Source: Akkermansia muciniphila (lineage in GTDB: Bacteria; Verrucomicrobiota; Verrucomicrobiia; Limisphaerales; BJHT01). Taken from it: DNA of 64,000 bases. The stretch is from the NCBI GenBank assembly GCA_945861535.1, contig CAMAUZ010000042.1, positions 1 to 64,000 of the forward strand, in the 5' to 3' direction. The notes under the pieces are model-generated. The model saw nothing but the letters and a program-made list of their open reading frames with translations, did no database searches and was not told the DNA's origin. The position numbers were made by a program, and so were the translations under genes. Shown here in pieces: positions 41,804 to 51,962 of the stretch; the stretch's first letter is position 1, and every line of letters starts with the position of its first letter.

Positions 41804-43564
41804 ATGATCCCCTTCCTCACCTACCCGCTCGCCCTGCTCGCGCTCGCCGCGCTCCCGGCCCTCGCGGCGATTTATCTCCTCCGCAACCGCTTCAAACGAA
41901 AGCCCGTCTCCACGCTCTTCCTCTGGCAATTCCAACAGGAATCCAAAGCCGGTGGCTCGAAAGTCGAGAAGCTCCGCCTTCCGCCCGTCTTCTTCCTCGA
42001 ACTGCTCATCCTCCTGCTCCTCGGCATCGCCGCCACCGGCCCGCGCTGGCAGCTCGCGCAGACCACCCATCCGCTCGTCGTCGTGCTCGATGACTCCCTC
42101 TCGATGCTCGCCAAATCCGACGCCCATGAAACCCGCGCCCGCGCCACCGACGCCCTCGAACAACTCCTGCGCGACCGCAAATTCCTCTTCATCCGGTTCG
42201 TCCTCGCCGGTCGCGACGCCCGCGCCCTCGGCGATTCCGTCCATTCTTGGAGCGAAGCCGCGCCCCTGCTGGCCGGTTGGAAATGCCAGGCCCCCGCCGC
42301 CGATCTCGCCGCCGCCATCGCGCTCGCCGGCGACCTCACCAGCCGCAAGGCCGACATCCTTGTCCTCACCGACCACCCGCGCCCCGCGGAACTCGACCAG
42401 GCCGCGCGAATGCAATGGTGGTCCTTCGGCACCGCCGCGCCGAACCTCGCCATCGTCAACGCCACCCGCACCGCGCAAGGCCCGCAAGACCGCTGCCTCC
42501 TCGAAGTCGCGAACTTCTCGCGCGAACCCCGCACCACCCGCCTGCAACTCACCGCCGGCACCAACGTCTCCCAACATTCATCCCTCACGCTCGAACCCGG
42601 CGCGCGCCAGCGCATCATCCTGAACCTCCCGCCGAACACCCCCGCCCTCGAAGCCGCGCTCCCCGACGACGCCCTCCTCGGCGACAACCGCGTCACCCTC
42701 CTGCCCGCGCCCCGCAAACGCACCCGCGTGCAAGTCGCCCTCGACAACCCCGAACTGCGCGACCTCTTCACCCGCGGCCTCGAATCCACCGGCCTGCGCT
42801 CCAGCATTTCCGCCGATCCCGAACTCGTGATCCATGAATCCCGCGCCGTGCCAGCTGGCGAACGCACCTGGGGCCTGCGCATTCTCTCCGCCACCAACGC
42901 CACCGCCTACACCGGCCCGTTCGTCGTCAACGCCGCGCATCCGCTCACGCGCGGCCTCGAATTGCAGGGCCTCATCTGGGCCGCCATCGCCGACACCAAC
43001 CTCGCCACTCACCCGCCCGTCATCACCGCCGGCGACGTGCCGCTCCTCACCGCGCGCGAGGACGCCCTCGGCCGCCAGCAGATCACGCTGCAATTCACGC
43101 CCGCCCTCACCACCCTGCCCGCCACGCCCAACTGGCCGATCTTCCTCTGGAATCTCCTGAGCTGGCGCGCCCGCGAAACCCCCGGCCTCGAGGAAAATAA
43201 TTTCCGCCTCGGCAGCGACATCGTCCTCAAAACCACCAACGGCCCCGTGCGCCTCCTCCGCCCCGACCGCACCACGCAGGACTTCACCAAAACCCAGCGC
43301 CTCCTCCTCCTCGAAGCCCCCGGCCCCGGCCTCTACACCGCCATCCACGGCCAGGAAACCAACACCTTCTCCGTCAACTTCCTCGCCGCCGAAGAATCCG
43401 ATCTCACCGCCACCCAAACCGGCCGCTGGGGCGAATGGCAGACCCAGCAGGAAACCCGCTACGAATACGCCGCCGTCCTCTGGATTTTCCTCCTCGCCGC
43501 GCTGATCGGCCTCGCCATGCACCTCGTGATCCTCGCGCGCGGGCAGCGCGAGGCGGGGATTTAA
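41804..43564 (+). CDS. BatA/vWA-domain membrane protein
   Basis: A 586-residue protein. Two N-terminal helices ('LTYPLALLALAALPALAAIY', 'LPPVFFLELLILLLLGIAA') flank 'LRNRFKRKPVSTLFLWQF', the BatA N-terminal signature. The vWA domain begins 'HPLVVVLDDSLSML': Asp96, Ser98 and Ser100 form the MIDAS metal site. Residues about 210-300 are a beta-sandwich; 320-560 look like a glutamine-amidotransferase-like or second beta domain; a last helix ('YAAVLWIFLLAALIGLAMHL') anchors the C-terminus. It completes the cluster. The Bat/MoxR sets are linked to stress tolerance or secretion in other bacteria; the role here is unknown. Confidence 0.92.
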   Translation: MIPFLTYPLALLALAALPALAAIYLLRNRFKRKPVSTLFLWQFQQESKAGGSKVEKLRLPPVFFLELLILLLLGIAATGPRWQLAQTTHPLVVVLDDSLSMLAKSDAHETRARATDALEQLLRDRKFLFIRFVLAGRDARALGDSVHSWSEAAPLLAGWKCQAPAADLAAAIALAGDLTSRKADILVLTDHPRPAELDQAARMQWWSFGTAAPNLAIVNATRTAQGPQDRCLLEVANFSREPRTTRLQLTAGTNVSQHSSLTLEPGARQRIILNLPPNTPALEAALPDDALLGDNRVTLLPAPRKRTRVQVALDNPELRDLFTRGLESTGLRSSISADPELVIHESRAVPAGERTWGLRILSATNATAYTGPFVVNAAHPLTRGLELQGLIWAAIADTNLATHPPVITAGDVPLLTAREDALGRQQITLQFTPALTTLPATPNWPIFLWNLLSWRARETPGLEENNFRLGSDIVLKTTNGPVRLLRPDRTTQDFTKTQRLLLLEAPGPGLYTAIHGQETNTFSVNFLAAEESDLTATQTGRWGEWQTQQETRYEYAAVLWIFLLAALIGLAMHLVILARGQREAGI

Positions 43565-43711
43565 GCGGGAGACGAGGCTGGTAAAATCGGTCGAGCAAAC
43601 GCGCCCCGCTACGCCGGTGAACTTCTGCTTGTCGCATAGAAGCCAACGAACAGGCGCCCCTTCCGCGAGCTATGCCTTGAATCTCCCATTCCTCAAGCGC
43701 ACGCTCTCGCC

Positions 43712-43897
43712 ATGAGCAACAAACAAATCGTTCAAGACCTGCTCGATAAACTCCCCGATAATGTCTCGCTCCACGATGTCGCCCAAGAGATCGAGTTCGT
43801 GGCGGGGGTGCGGCAGGGGTTGGCCGAGCTCGGCCGCGGGGAGCGCATTCCAATTGAGGAAATCGAACGGGAGCTGCCGTCATGGGTTATCAAGTAG
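43712..43897 (+). CDS. Antitoxin of a RelE/ParE-type pair
   Basis: A 61-residue protein, 'MSNKQIVQDLLDKLPDNVSL' then 'HDVAQEIEFVAGVRQGLAEL' and 'GRGERIPIEEIERELPSWVI', then Lys. This helix-rich form, with 'IEFVAGVRQGLAELxxGxxIPxEE', is typical of antitoxins paired with ParE-like toxins. The 16-bp overlap with the next gene confirms the pairing. No DNA-binding motif is obvious by eye. Confidence 0.85.
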   Translation: MSNKQIVQDLLDKLPDNVSLHDVAQEIEFVAGVRQGLAELGRGERIPIEEIERELPSWVIK

Positions 43898-44187
43898 CCG
43901 TTTCACCTTCCGCCCGACGCGACCTCCGCGACATCGTCCGTTACATCTCGTTGGACTCACCGGAGCGCGCCGTCACGTTCGGCCAATTTCTGCTCAGCAG
44001 CACCAAACGCCTCGCTGACTTCCCCGAGCTGGGCCGGGTCGTTCCCGAGTTCGGCGATCCCTCCATTCGCGAGATTGTTGTTCGCTCCTACCGTGTCATC
44101 TACCGCGTCGATCACGCCGATTGCCGCGTGGATGTTGCCCGCTTCTGGCATGGCGCGCGCGGGACTCCCGAAATCGAGGAAGCATGA
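43882..44187 (+). CDS. RelE/ParE-type toxin
   Basis: A 101-residue protein: 'VAVSPSARRDLRDIVRYISL' is the two-helix start, 'STKRLADFPELGRVVPEFGD' the conserved turn (LxxFPxxGRxVPEF), and 'REIVVRSYRVIYRVDHADCR', 'VDVARFWHGARGTPEIEEA' the beta-sheet and C-terminal tail. This matches ParE-type plasmid-stabilisation toxins (gyrase inhibitors) more than RelE mRNA nucleases, but the distinction needs structure or assay. Confidence 0.9.
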   Translation: MGYQVAVSPSARRDLRDIVRYISLDSPERAVTFGQFLLSSTKRLADFPELGRVVPEFGDPSIREIVVRSYRVIYRVDHADCRVDVARFWHGARGTPEIEEA

Positions 44188-44192
44188 CAGGA

Positions 44193-44300
44193 AACCACTG
44201 ACCGGCACTAACCGGCACTAATAAAACCCATCAAACCAGCCCGGCGGAGCGAAGACGGGCCGGGTCTCTGATTAGTACGAGTTAGTGCCGGTTAGTGGTT
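44193..44300. repeat. Inverted repeat of the CACTAACCGGCACTAA word
   Basis: AACCACTGACCGGCACTAAC-CGGCACTAAT at the left and GATTAGTACGAGTTAGTGCC-GGTTAGTGGTT at the right. The middle has GCCCGGCGGAG...ACGGGCCGGG. It follows the toxin gene and may end its transcript. The rest of 44188-44435 has no gene. Confidence 0.8.
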
Positions 44301-44435
44301 TTAATTTCTTCGTGGATCAACAATCGCCGGATAGCGGTTCAATCCCCGCTTTACGGCTTTCCCTTCTGCTCCACCCACGCGGCTCTCGCGGAACGGGTTA
44401 GAGCCTTCTCACGTCGGGTCCTACAAAGCTGCCCT

Positions 44436-45425
44436 TCACCGCTTGGGCGCCTTGAGTTTCTCGATCAGGTATTCCGCCACGGTGGCGTGTTTCACGTCAG
44501 GCGCGCCGGGATAGACGAGTTCACAGGCGATGTCGAATTTCCGGCATTGCTCGTGGAGCTTCACGCCGAAGTTGGAAGTGTGCGTCGGGTCCTTCTGGTC
44601 CTGCCCAAGCGCGGGCGGCGAGTTGTAAATCAGGTAAATCGGCGGGTCATCGGCGGTGACGAGAGCGTAGGGGGAATACTCGGCGATCCACGGCAGGATG
44701 GTGTCGCGCTTGGCCAGAAACTCATCGAACGCCGCGAGCTTCTTCTCCTTGTCACCGGCGAAACCGAACGCGTGCCCGCCGTATTTGCTGTTGGGCGTCC
44801 ACGCCTTCATCTGTTGCGGATCAAGCGTGGTCTGCGCGCCCGTGACGGCAGCGCACCAGAGCCGCGTGGATTCGCGCGCGATGGGATCGGCGCTCTTCGG
44901 GTCGGCGAGGTCGTCGTGGAAAGCGAGCCACAGGCTGGAGCACGCGCCCGCGCTGCCGCCGCTCGCGCCGATGCGGACTTTGTCGAGGTTCCACTCGGCG
45001 GCCTTGCTGCGGACAAACTGCAGCGCGCGCGCGGCGTCGTGCAGCGGGGCCTTCACCGGCGGTTGCACGCCCGCGTCCCGGGCCTGGCTGGTGTAGCGAT
45101 AGTTGATGGACACGACCGAGATCCCAGCGGCGAGATAGCTGGTCAGACTGCCCACGCGCGCCTTGTCGCCCGCCTGCCAGCCACCGCCGTGGATGTAGAA
45201 CAGCAGCGGCGTGGGCGTGTCCGACGTGGCGCGGTAAAAGTCGAGCACCTGGCGCGGATGTGTGCCGTACGCAATGTCGGACAGCGTTGGTTTCGCAGTG
45301 GCCGTCGCCTTGGCGGGGGGCGTTGCGGTGGCGGCAGGCGTTGCTTTCGCGGGCGTTTCCGCCGCAAAAGTGGAGGTCGAAAAAAATGTGAGCAGGGTGA
45401 GAAGAGCCGGGGCGGTGATTTGCAT
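44436..45425 (-). CDS. Exported alpha/beta-hydrolase (HSL-like esterase)
   Basis: A 329-residue protein with a signal peptide ('MQITAPALLTLLTFFSTSTF', then AAE), an Ala/Thr-rich linker to about 45, then the catalytic domain. HGGGW at 79-83 is the oxyanion loop of the hormone-sensitive lipase group. Ser158 sits in 'RIGASGGSAGACSSLWLAFH' (G-x-S-x-G). A late His ('PDVKHATVAEYLIEKL') fits the triad. It would cleave short esters, perhaps acetyl groups on polysaccharides, in the periplasm. The start at 45425 gives the signal peptide; the frame is open to 45548. Confidence 0.92.
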   Translation of the reverse strand: MQITAPALLTLLTFFSTSTFAAETPAKATPAATATPPAKATATAKPTLSDIAYGTHPRQVLDFYRATSDTPTPLLFYIHGGGWQAGDKARVGSLTSYLAAGISVVSINYRYTSQARDAGVQPPVKAPLHDAARALQFVRSKAAEWNLDKVRIGASGGSAGACSSLWLAFHDDLADPKSADPIARESTRLWCAAVTGAQTTLDPQQMKAWTPNSKYGGHAFGFAGDKEKKLAAFDEFLAKRDTILPWIAEYSPYALVTADDPPIYLIYNSPPALGQDQKDPTHTSNFGVKLHEQCRKFDIACELVYPGAPDVKHATVAEYLIEKLKAPKR

Positions 45426-45578
45426 GGGCGGCACGGTAACGAGGGGCAACGGGCGGTGCAATGCCGTCGGCGCTGGCGCGAGCCGTAAACACCCCATCGC
45501 ACCCTCCCGCCGTTCGCAATTTGACGGCGACAAGTCGCCGCAGTCCACAGTTGCGCTCGTTCCGCTGCGGCGGCGCGG

Positions 45579-45686
45579 GGAGCGCGGCGTTTACGCCGCA
45601 GCAGGCCGGGGTGGCGAAGCGGCCGCCGAACTTTTCCGACGCGCCCGTTCCGTGCGGACGCGCCTGCGGCGTGAACGCCGCGCTCC
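45579..45686. repeat. GGAGCGCGGCGTTTACGCCG palindrome
   Basis: 108 bp. Left GGAGCGCGGCGTTTACGCCG-CAG, right CTGCGGCGTGAACGCCGCGC-TCC, with GACGCGCCC...GGACGCGCC inside. It lies between the divergent esterase and DUF4149-like genes. The gap 45426-45747 has no gene. Confidence 0.8.
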
Positions 45687-45747
45687 GGGCGCAGCGCGCG
45701 GAATCGGTGCTTGGCAGCGTCTGGCGCGGCTCGTACGCTGCCGCCCC

Positions 45748-46281
45748 GTGAACACTTGGCTGCGCTTCCTCATCATCGCGAACGCCGCCGTCTGGTTTGG
45801 CTCGGCCATTTTCTTCACGTTCGCGGTCGGTCCCGCCTTTTTTTCCCCCGAGTCGAAGGAGCTGTTTCAAGGCGCGTATCCGTATTACTCGGGGGCCGTC
45901 GCGCAGTTGGTGATCGAGCGTTTTTTCAAGTGCCAGCAGGTGTGTGGTTTCATCGCGCTGGGGTTGCTGGTGGCGGACAAGTTCTACACCAACCGGCCGC
46001 TGGACCGCGCGCTGGGCTGGCTGGTCGCGGTGCTGCTCGGCCTGAGTCTGGCCAGCGGCTACTGGCTGCTGCCCTACATGAAGAAGCTGCACACGACCAA
46101 ATACGCGCAGATGAGCACTCCGGCGCAGCGGGAGTTTGCGGCCACGCGTTTTAGCCGCTGGCACGGCGCATCGCAGGCGGGGAACCTGTTTGTGATGCTT
46201 GGACTGCTGCTCTATCTGCGCCGCGTGACGACGCCTCCGGAGACCCAGCGCTTCCTGGACACGAGCGGGGTGAAAAGCTGA
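45748..46281 (+). CDS. DUF4149-like membrane protein
   Basis: A 177-residue protein from a GTG start. Four helices: 'RFLIIANAAVWFGSAIFFTF' (1), 'CQQVCGFIALGLLVADKFYT' (2), 'ALGWLVAVLLGLSLASGYWL' (3) and 'ASQAGNLFVMLGLLLYLRRV' (4). The Phe-Ala-Val-Gly-Pro segment after helix 1 and 'ATRFSRWHGASQAGNLF' are typical of DUF4149/TMEM205-like proteins. Function unknown. The GTG start is inferred because the ATG-free upstream frame crosses a palindrome. Confidence 0.85.
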   Translation: MNTWLRFLIIANAAVWFGSAIFFTFAVGPAFFSPESKELFQGAYPYYSGAVAQLVIERFFKCQQVCGFIALGLLVADKFYTNRPLDRALGWLVAVLLGLSLASGYWLLPYMKKLHTTKYAQMSTPAQREFAATRFSRWHGASQAGNLFVMLGLLLYLRRVTTPPETQRFLDTSGVKS

Positions 46282-46297
46282 CTGCCGTCCCGCTTGC

Positions 46298-47086
46298 TCA
46301 CCGCACCCCAACCCCCTCCGTCTTCGGCCCGATGATCGTTCCTCCATCGACCACCAGCGTCTGGCCCGTGACCAGATCGGAGCCGGTGATGAAACTCATG
46401 ATCGCAGCGGCGATGTCCTCGGGGCGGCACACTTTCCCCAGCACGGCGACGCGTTCGCGCGCGGCCTTGGAATCTTCGTACGCGTCGCCGAGACCTTTTT
46501 GCAGCCATTCGCCCGCGATGAAACCAGGCGCCACGGCATTGACCCGCACCTTTGGCCCGAGCACGCGAGCCAGCGAGATCGTGAGATTGATCACCGCCGC
46601 CTTCGAGGCGCAGTAGGGAATCGAGCTGCCCGCGCCCGCGATGCCCGCGACGCTGGCGACGTTGACAATCGCGCCCTGCCCCGTGGCTTCGAGATGCGGC
46701 CGGGCGGCGCGCGCGCATTGAAACACGCCTCGCACATTCACGCCGAAGATGTGCTCCCAGTCCGCGTCGGTGACTTCTTCCAACTGACTGTGCGCAATGA
46801 AGCGCGTGGTGCCGGCGTTGTTCACGAGGATGTCGAGCCGGCCGAATTCCCGCACCGCCGCCGCCACGAGCGCGCGGCAATCCGCGTCCCGCGCCACATC
46901 GCCCGCGACCGCGATGGCGCGCACGCCCAGCGCCAGCGCCTCCGCGGCGACCGCCTCGGCCTCCGCCTGCGAGCGGTTGTAATTGATCGCCACATCGCAC
47001 CCGCCCCGCGCCAGCAATAACGCCGTCGCGCGACCCACGCCGCGACTCGCCCCCGTGACCACTGCTGCTTTGCCTTTAATTTCCAT
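46298..47086 (-). CDS. SDR family oxidoreductase, 3-oxoacyl-ACP reductase-like
   Basis: A 262-residue protein. NAD(P)-binding 'VVTGASRGVGRATALLLARG' (TGxxxGxG), 'DILVNNAGTTRF' (NNAG), catalytic Ser ('VNVASVAGIAGAGSSIPYCA') and Tyr-x-x-x-Lys in 'PYCASKAAVINLT'. The end 'TGQTLVVDGGTIIGPK' is the FabG-type C-terminus. The Asn-Tyr-Asn-Arg after strand 2 suggests NADPH. It could be a FabG paralogue or a polyol or sugar dehydrogenase. It ends 16 bp from the convergent DUF4149-like gene. Confidence 0.93.
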   Translation of the reverse strand: MEIKGKAAVVTGASRGVGRATALLLARGGCDVAINYNRSQAEAEAVAAEALALGVRAIAVAGDVARDADCRALVAAAVREFGRLDILVNNAGTTRFIAHSQLEEVTDADWEHIFGVNVRGVFQCARAARPHLEATGQGAIVNVASVAGIAGAGSSIPYCASKAAVINLTISLARVLGPKVRVNAVAPGFIAGEWLQKGLGDAYEDSKAARERVAVLGKVCRPEDIAAAIMSFITGSDLVTGQTLVVDGGTIIGPKTEGVGVR

Positions 47087-47143
47087 AATTTTTTGCCGTG
47101 GCTATCCCGTCGCGAATGCCGCGCGGACCACGGAGACGGAGAC

Positions 47144-47210
47144 ACGATGAACACCGGGGGGCGAAGCCGCAACCAAAGCGGAGCGCGACCGTCCCGGTCG
47201 CAGCGGCTGG
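47144..47210 (+). repeat. Family C element, plus copy
   Basis: ACGATGAACACCGGGGGGCG, AAGCCGCAACC, GGAGCGCGACCGTCCCGG, TCGCAGCGGC. It pairs in word order with the minus-strand copy at 9079-9143; the hairpin stem carries compensating changes. Confidence 0.75.
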
Positions 47211-47296
47211 CGCGGCAAGGGAACGGTGGAATACTCAGACGACCTCTCCGCCGCGCACGCGCTCCCAGTTCCTTGCGCGCCGCGAGGATTTTACCG

Positions 47297-47425
47297 GGAG
47301 CGCGGCTGTGTGCGCGGAGCACCAGCCGCAGCAGGTTGGCCGCAGGGGAGGCCTCGGATTCCAACGGGCACCTGCGAGGTTTCGGGGCCGCTGCGGCTGG
47401 TCCTCGGCGGACAGCGCCGCGCTCC
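47297..47425. repeat. Compound palindrome, family B copy 2
   Basis: 129 bp with the same words as 8606-8734, including GCGCGGAGCACCAGCCGCAG, ATTCCAACGGG and CTGGTCCTCGGCGGACAG. It lies downstream of the second MoxR gene. The rest of 47087-47531 has no gene. Confidence 0.85.
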
Positions 47426-47531
47426 GCTTGGCTTGCGGCTTCGCCGCCGCAGTTGGAGCGCGCATCAAAAGCAATCGCCGCCCGAACGCCCGTCAGGCTG
47501 GGCCAGGAGACTCCTTACCCGGCAAGGAGTT

Positions 47532-48677
<1,146 letters not shown>

Positions 48678-48748
48678 GAGAGGGGCGGGTGAGTGCGAGG
48701 TGGCGGCGTGCGGGAAAACGGCGGGCCGCAGTTCAGAAACAGTGATTC

Positions 48749-48881
48749 AACCACGGATGGACACGGCTAAACACGGAGGGGAACCAGACGTTCGCCGGGC
48801 CGGGATTGGTCCGGTGCGTGCGGTGGCAGGAGTGGCTTTTCATCCGTGTTTATCGGTGTTTATCGGTGTTTATCCGTGGTT
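48749..48881. repeat. Inverted repeat of the CCACGGATGGACACGG type
   Basis: AACCACGGATGGACACGGCT-AAACACGG at the left; CATCCGTGTTTATCGGTGTT-TATCGGTGTTTATCCGTGGTT at the right, with three tandem GTGTTTATCG units. A degenerate single arm is at 60793-60817. It lies between the DUF4159 and MoxR genes. Confidence 0.85.
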
Positions 48882-48907
48882 CCAATGCCCGGTCGCCGCG
48901 TCCGGCT

Positions 48908-49795
48908 TCAGTGCGTCATCGCGTAGGTGATGATGTTGATGCCGAGCGGGAAGGAGATTTTTTCGGAGAAGGTGCGGAAGAAATACCGGTCCTCGCCCTC
49001 GCGCTCCCAGCCGTCGCCGTTGTCGGTGTTGTGGGTGGCGATCGCGATCATGCGGCCCTTGTCATCGAAGAGCGCGCGGACATGCACGTCGCGGCATTCC
49101 TCACCGTCGTGATATTCCCAGGTGATGCCCGAGTACTGGCTCTCCATGCCGGTGCGGATGTTGGGGACCTGGAGCTTGTTCTTCGGCATCTGGAGATCGA
49201 AAACGCAGTGGAAGATCGGATGCTCCATCGGCAGCTCGGTGAACTCGCGGTCGGGGAACGCGCGCTTCAACTGGCTGGCGAAATTGTCCCACTGCACTTC
49301 CCCCCAGAAATCATCCGCCATGAGAAAGCCGCCGTTGAGCAGGTATTTGCGCAGCGCGACGACCTCCTCGTCGGTGAGCACCATGCGCCCCGGCTCGACC
49401 ATGTAAATCCACGGGTAGTCCGCGAGTTCCTTGTCGGTGAGATTCAGCACGCGGCCGTCGGGATTGACCTTGATCGAGGTCATCTGCTGGAGGCGATGCG
49501 AGAGATTCAGGTCGCTGTCGGGGAAGTCGGTGTGCCAGTTGCCGCCGCTGCGCGTGCCGTAGGGCGCGCGGTGAAACCGGATGCGCGCGAAGGTGAAGGT
49601 GTCGCGCTCGAAGCCCACGCTGTTGGTCCACATCGGAGTGCCGGTGCTGTGGGACTCGACCTCGCGCGCGGTCTTGACGGTGTCGGCGTTGGGCAGCCAG
49701 CCCTCGCCGCGGAACTGCGCGACCGACAGGACCACCACGAGCGCGAAGACCCCGAGCAGCGAGAGCTTCTTCGGCGATGGTTGCAGCGAGGGCAT
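48908..49795 (-). CDS. DUF4159 domain protein
   Basis: A 295-residue protein with one N-terminal helix ('KLSLLGVFALVVVLSVAQ'), so either a signal anchor or a signal peptide. The rest matches DUF4159: 'TFARIRFHRAPYGTRSGGNW', 'LSHRLQQMTSIKVNPDGRVL', 'LADYPWIYMVEPGRMVLTDE' and 'ALRKYLLNGGFLMADDFWGE'. It ends 'REGEDRYFFRTFSEKISFPL'. This is a Rossmann-like fold related to ThuA/glutamine-amidotransferase-like proteins and is often encoded with MoxR genes. Function unknown. It would face the periplasm. Confidence 0.92.
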   Translation of the reverse strand: MPSLQPSPKKLSLLGVFALVVVLSVAQFRGEGWLPNADTVKTAREVESHSTGTPMWTNSVGFERDTFTFARIRFHRAPYGTRSGGNWHTDFPDSDLNLSHRLQQMTSIKVNPDGRVLNLTDKELADYPWIYMVEPGRMVLTDEEVVALRKYLLNGGFLMADDFWGEVQWDNFASQLKRAFPDREFTELPMEHPIFHCVFDLQMPKNKLQVPNIRTGMESQYSGITWEYHDGEECRDVHVRALFDDKGRMIAIATHNTDNGDGWEREGEDRYFFRTFSEKISFPLGINIITYAMTH

Positions 49796-49867
49796 CGGGG
49801 CGGGGTGCGGCGGAGGTGGCGGTGACGGGCGGGGCGGGTGCAGCGAGTGCAGGAATGCAAGTCTGCC

Positions 49868-50509
49868 TCAGGGCAGTTGGTCCATCGTAGCGGGCGTCAC
49901 GACCATGTACACGCGGTCGAACCACTCGCGGGGTTTTTCGCTGCCGGCCGGCGCGGGCGCGGGCGGGAAACGATTCACGATGGCCAGGTGGATCGCGCCT
50001 TCCTTCAGCAGCGTCTTGAGCGCCGGCGACTGCCCGCCCACGACGATCACCTTGCTCTTGCTCTCCTTGAACGCCGCAAGGTCATCCTTGGAAAAATTCT
50101 GCGGCAGACCCACGAACAGCACCATCGCGCTCGCATTGTCGCCCATGTTCACAAACACCGCCGCCTGTCCCGGCGGCCAGTTCTGCGGGTCGTCGGACAT
50201 TGAGCGTTTGAACTCCTTGGCCTCCTTGAGCTGCACGCCGCTGCTCTTGGCCAGACCCGCCTTGAAGCCCTTGATTTGCGCTTCGGTGTTCGGACTTTTC
50301 ATCGCCTCGAAGACTTCCGACACGACCAGCACGCGGCCGGAGTTGTTGAGCAGTTTGGCGGTCTCCTCGGCCACCACGAAGCCGAGATTTTCAAACGGCG
50401 TGAGGTTCACCTTGGGCGGGCCGGCAAACTGGGTGAAATACAGATAGGTGAGCGAGGCGACGATAGCGAGGACCGCGACGACCCCGAGAGTTGTGTTTTT
50501 GTTTTCCAT
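49868..50509 (-). CDS. Membrane-anchored protein of unknown function in the second MoxR cluster
   Basis: A 213-residue protein. It starts '[20 protein letters not shown]' and has one helix, then an exported domain. '[20 protein letters not shown]' and '[20 protein letters not shown]' resemble the strand-helix pattern of periplasmic-binding-like folds, with '[20 protein letters not shown]' as a late strand. No family is recognised. It is 72 bp upstream of the DUF4159 gene and on the same strand, so it is probably the first gene of that operon. An ATG ten codons upstream is possible. Confidence 0.75.
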   Translation of the reverse strand: MENKNTTLGVVAVLAIVASLTYLYFTQFAGPPKVNLTPFENLGFVVAEETAKLLNNSGRVLVVSEVFEAMKSPNTEAQIKGFKAGLAKSSGVQLKEAKEFKRSMSDDPQNWPPGQAAVFVNMGDNASAMVLFVGLPQNFSKDDLAAFKESKSKVIVVGGQSPALKTLLKEGAIHLAIVNRFPPAPAPAGSEKPREWFDRVYMVVTPATMDQLP

Positions 50510-50779
50510 TACGTGCAGAGATTGTCCGGGAATTTTCAAGGTCTAGTGCCGTGCCCCCGGGGAATTGTCAAACTCCCTTTCCGGCAACGCATGTTCGACC
50601 GGCGATGCGCCGCTCCAAAACCCCGGTAAGGAAACGCTGCTCCGCGTCCGTGCCTTTTCCCCAAACCGTCCGCCTCCCTTACACCCCCATTCCCGCCGCT
50701 TCGGTATCTCAATGCCCTGCTGCCTCAGCCTCTCAGCGCCGCCGTCTCCCCACAACCTCCTCGCCCAAAAAACCGACGC

Positions 50780-50809
50780 TTGCTTCCCCTTCGCCGCGCT
50801 TTCTATATT
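50780..50809 (+). promoter_or_regulatory. Candidate sigma-70-type promoter of mdh
   Basis: TTGCTT (50780-50785) and TATATT (50804-50809) with an 18-bp spacer, 23 bp before the ATG. The match is by eye only. The rest of 50510-50832 holds no gene. Confidence 0.4.
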
Positions 50810-50832
50810 CGCCCGGTTTTTCTAACAAAAAT

Positions 50833-51828
50833 ATGAGCCAGACACCCATTCGAGTCGCAATCACCGGCGCTGCCGGACAGATTGGTTATTCCCTCCTGTT
50901 CCGCATCGCCTCCGGCGCGATGTTCGGACCCAACCAGCCCGTCATCCTCCACCTCATCGAAGTCCCCGATGAAAAGGCCCTCAAAGCCCTCGGCGGCGTC
51001 GTGATGGAGCTCGAGGACTGCGCCTTCCCGCTCCTCAAAGGCGTGGTCCCTACCGCCGACCTCAACGAAGGCTTCAAGGGCGTCAACTGGGCCATCCTCG
51101 TCGGTGCCGTCCCGCGCAAGCAGGGCATGGAACGCAAGGACCTCCTCGGCATCAACGGCAAGATTTTCACCGGCCAGGGCCAGGCCATCGCGCGCAACGC
51201 CGCCAGCGACGTCCGCACCCTCGTCGTCGGCAACCCCTGCAACACCAACTCCCTCATCGCGATGAACAACGCCAAGGGCGTCCCCAGCGACCGCTTCTTC
51301 GCGATGACCATGCTCGACGAAAACCGCGCCAAAACCCAGCTCGCCAAAAAGGCCGCCACCGACGTCGCCAACGTCAGCAACCTCGCCATCTGGGGCAACC
51401 ACAGCTCCACGATGTACCCCGACTTCTTCAACGCCAAGATCAACGGCCGCCCCGTCACCGACGTCATCGGCCACCACGCCTGGCTCCACGGCGACTTCAT
51501 CACCACCGTGCAAAAACGCGGCGCGGCCATCATCGAAGCCCGCGGCCTCTCCAGCGCCGCCAGCGCCGCCAACGCCGTCGTGGACACCGTCCGCCGCCTC
51601 ACCACCCCCACGCCCGCCGGCGACTGGTTCAGCGTCGCCGTCTGCACCGACGGCGCCTACGGCATCGAGAAGGGCCTCATGTTCAGCTACCCCATGCGCA
51701 CCGACGGCAAGAAATGGGAGATCGTCCAAGGCGTCCCCCTCAACGACTTCAGCCGCGGCAAAATCACCGCCACCGAGACCGAGTTGAAAGAAGAGAAAGC
51801 CCTCGTCAGCGAGCTGCTGCCGAAATAG
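50833..51828 (+). CDS. mdh: Malate dehydrogenase (NAD-dependent)
   Basis: A 331-residue protein. NAD-binding '[20 protein letters not shown]', substrate loop with '[20 protein letters not shown]' (two substrate Arg), '[20 protein letters not shown]', and catalytic His in '[20 protein letters not shown]'. The length and sequence fit the cytosolic-like MDH group (about 328 residues). It interconverts malate and oxaloacetate in the citric acid cycle. The start is the ATG at 50833 without a Shine-Dalgarno site. It is followed by a strong terminator and forms a single-gene unit. Confidence 0.96.
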   Translation: MSQTPIRVAITGAAGQIGYSLLFRIASGAMFGPNQPVILHLIEVPDEKALKALGGVVMELEDCAFPLLKGVVPTADLNEGFKGVNWAILVGAVPRKQGMERKDLLGINGKIFTGQGQAIARNAASDVRTLVVGNPCNTNSLIAMNNAKGVPSDRFFAMTMLDENRAKTQLAKKAATDVANVSNLAIWGNHSSTMYPDFFNAKINGRPVTDVIGHHAWLHGDFITTVQKRGAAIIEARGLSSAASAANAVVDTVRRLTTPTPAGDWFSVAVCTDGAYGIEKGLMFSYPMRTDGKKWEIVQGVPLNDFSRGKITATETELKEEKALVSELLPK

Positions 51829-51856
51829 GCGGCGCACCGGACCAGTCTTCAACCGA

Positions 51857-51887
51857 ACGGGGCGAGCCAGTGCTCGCCCCGTTTTTC
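51857..51887 (+). terminator. Rho-independent terminator of mdh
   Basis: ACGGGGCGAGC pairs perfectly with GCTCGCCCCGT (11 bp, CAGT loop), followed by TTTT. It is 28 bp past the mdh stop. Confidence 0.93.
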
Positions 51888-51962
51888 GTCTCCAAGCTGG
51901 CCGCAGAATAGGCGGGGATTTTTTGCTGCCAGGATGTGCCGGCCGAAGTTGCAATGGCGCGA

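Noticed and set aside
44318-44352. GCGGTTCAATCCCCGC as a possible tRNA T-arm
   Set aside because: The stem is only 4 bp with an 8-base loop, and no anticodon arm, D-arm or acceptor stem can be drawn around it.
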